Shown here: positions 63,237-64,000 of the stretch, piece after piece
How the letters are laid out: each line of letters begins with the position of its first letter
Numbering within the stretch: position 1 is the stretch's first letter
DNA from: Bacillota bacterium
GTDB lineage: Bacteria > Bacillota > Negativicutes > Sporomusales > Sporomusaceae
Direction: 5' to 3'
Assembly: GCA_017889705.1 (NCBI GenBank)
Contig: JAGGAB010000017.1
Location: forward strand, 1 to 64,000
Length of the DNA stretch: 64,000 nucleotides
Made by a program: the position numbers and the translations under genes
The notes under the pieces: model-generated
The model's database searches: none
What the model was told of the DNA's origin: nothing
What the model saw: only the letters and a program-made list of their open reading frames with translations

Positions 63237-64000
63237 ATGCAAATAGTTAGAGTTGAAGAATCTGTAGGCAATGTGCTATGCCATGACATAACAAAAATTG
63301 TACCTGGTGAATTTAAAGGCCAAGCCTTCAAAAAGGGTCACGTCGTCAGTCGAGAAGACATACCAGAGCTATTAAAACTAGGGAAAGAGCATGTATACGT
63401 TTGGGAGATTAAAGATGGATTTGTTCATGAGAATGAAGCCGGTGTAAGGATAGCTAACGCTATTCATGGTTCAGGTATCAGATTAACCGAACCAAGGGAA
63501 GGCAAAGTAAATCTAGTAGCGGAACATGACGGTTTGCTTACCGTAAATGAATTGTTTTTGACCCAGATCAACATGATCGAAGAAGTTATTGTTGCCACCC
63601 GAAATAATAAACGTCCGGTAAAAAAAGGCGATATTGTAGCAGGTGTTCGGGTAATACCGTTAATTATTGATGAAGAAAAACTAAAATTAGTAGATGAAAT
63701 AGGTAAAAGAGTTAAGATTGCCAACGTCATCCCTTTCCGATCACGCAAGGTTGGTATTATAACGACAGGTAGTGAAGTATATCATGGCCGTATTCAAGAT
63801 AAGTTTGGACCAGTTGTCAAAGAAAAGGTTACAGAATTTGGCTGTAAGGTAGTTGAGCACATCATTGTCCCTGATGATGCTGATAAAATAGCACAGGCGG
63901 TAGACAACCTGCTGGCTAAAGGGGCTGAATTAATATTGACAACAGGTGGGATGTCAGTCGATCCTGATGATGTAACTCCCAATGGCATCAAAAAAGCCGG
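63237..64000 (+). CDS. Molybdopterin-binding protein, MoeA/MoaB-like (partial)
   Basis: Runs off the window's right edge; 254 codons are visible. The N-terminal ~165 residues include SVGNVLCHDITKIVPGEFKG. From ~175 a MoCF-like domain starts with VGIITTGSEVYHGR and continues to ILTTGGMSVDPDD, the molybdopterin-binding motif. This order differs from standard MoeA, so it may be a molybdenum-insertion or MoCF variant. GAGGGGCCGG precedes the ATG. Confidence 0.82.
   Translation, partial: MQIVRVEESVGNVLCHDITKIVPGEFKGQAFKKGHVVSREDIPELLKLGKEHVYVWEIKDGFVHENEAGVRIANAIHGSGIRLTEPREGKVNLVAEHDGLLTVNELFLTQINMIEEVIVATRNNKRPVKKGDIVAGVRVIPLIIDEEKLKLVDEIGKRVKIANVIPFRSRKVGIITTGSEVYHGRIQDKFGPVVKEKVTEFGCKVVEHIIVPDDADKIAQAVDNLLAKGAELILTTGGMSVDPDDVTPNGIKKA

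Overview
The window is 64 kb of chromosome from an anaerobic, low-GC Gram-positive-type bacterium. The best guess is Bacillota, class Negativicutes (Sporomusaceae-like). Supporting signs are a T-box tyrS leader, a class II (B12-dependent) ribonucleotide reductase, a 2-hydroxyacyl-CoA dehydratase with its activase, a cobalamin riboswitch, strong Shine-Dalgarno sites with many GTG/TTG starts, and a large set of bis-MGD molybdoenzymes and TRAP transporters. The taxon is an inference; no rRNA is present.

Layout. 0-6 kb: a zinc-ribbon membrane protein, tRNA-Arg(CCG), and a LysR regulator divergent from an M20 peptidase / DcuC carrier / M20 amidohydrolase operon. 6-11.6 kb: a sigma-A promoter, a cobalamin riboswitch and two hairpins ahead of a five-gene nickel/peptide-type ABC importer, probably for cobalt or a corrinoid precursor. 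11.6-18.7 kb: a methyltransferase with a terminated leader, a decayed membrane gene, then an SsuABC-like operon whose binding-protein gene is broken, followed by two enolase-superfamily enzymes. 18.8-22 kb: TetR regulator, T-box-controlled tyrS, and a STAS/flavodoxin-like fusion on the minus strand. 22-32 kb: thioesterase, murI, a CofE-like ligase, 2-hydroxyacyl-CoA dehydratase subunit and activase, hydantoinase-like and deacetylase-like proteins, rph, rdgB and a phosphodiesterase. Part of this region is bracketed by an inverted pair of ~115 bp palindromic repeats. 32-34.5 kb: nrdJ.

34.6-61 kb is the most interesting part. Two DUF3870-like genes are preceded by three copies of a structured leader RNA (one single, two in tandem). 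They sit at the head of a ~23 kb co-directional gene set that reads as an anaerobic trihydroxybenzene (pyrogallol/phloroglucinol) pathway. The set holds a TRAP transporter, an SDR (candidate phloroglucinol reductase), two cyclase-family hydrolases (candidate dihydrophloroglucinol ring openers), a 3-hydroxyacyl-CoA-dehydrogenase-like protein, a BKACE beta-keto acid cleavage enzyme, a two-subunit CoA-transferase and two thiolases. It also holds a pyrogallol hydroxytransferase-like large/small pair with the catalytic residues retained, a second bis-MGD enzyme with its own ferredoxin, two MFS carriers and a chemoreceptor. No DNA-binding regulator is seen inside the set.

61-64 kb: a fourth copy of the leader RNA stands directly in front of a Moco riboswitch and moaA-moaC-MOSC-moeA-like. 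The same RNA element therefore appears to link cofactor synthesis with the molybdoenzyme pathway. I do not recognise this RNA as a known riboswitch class. It has covarying base pairs, and a terminator overlaps its closing helix in every copy.
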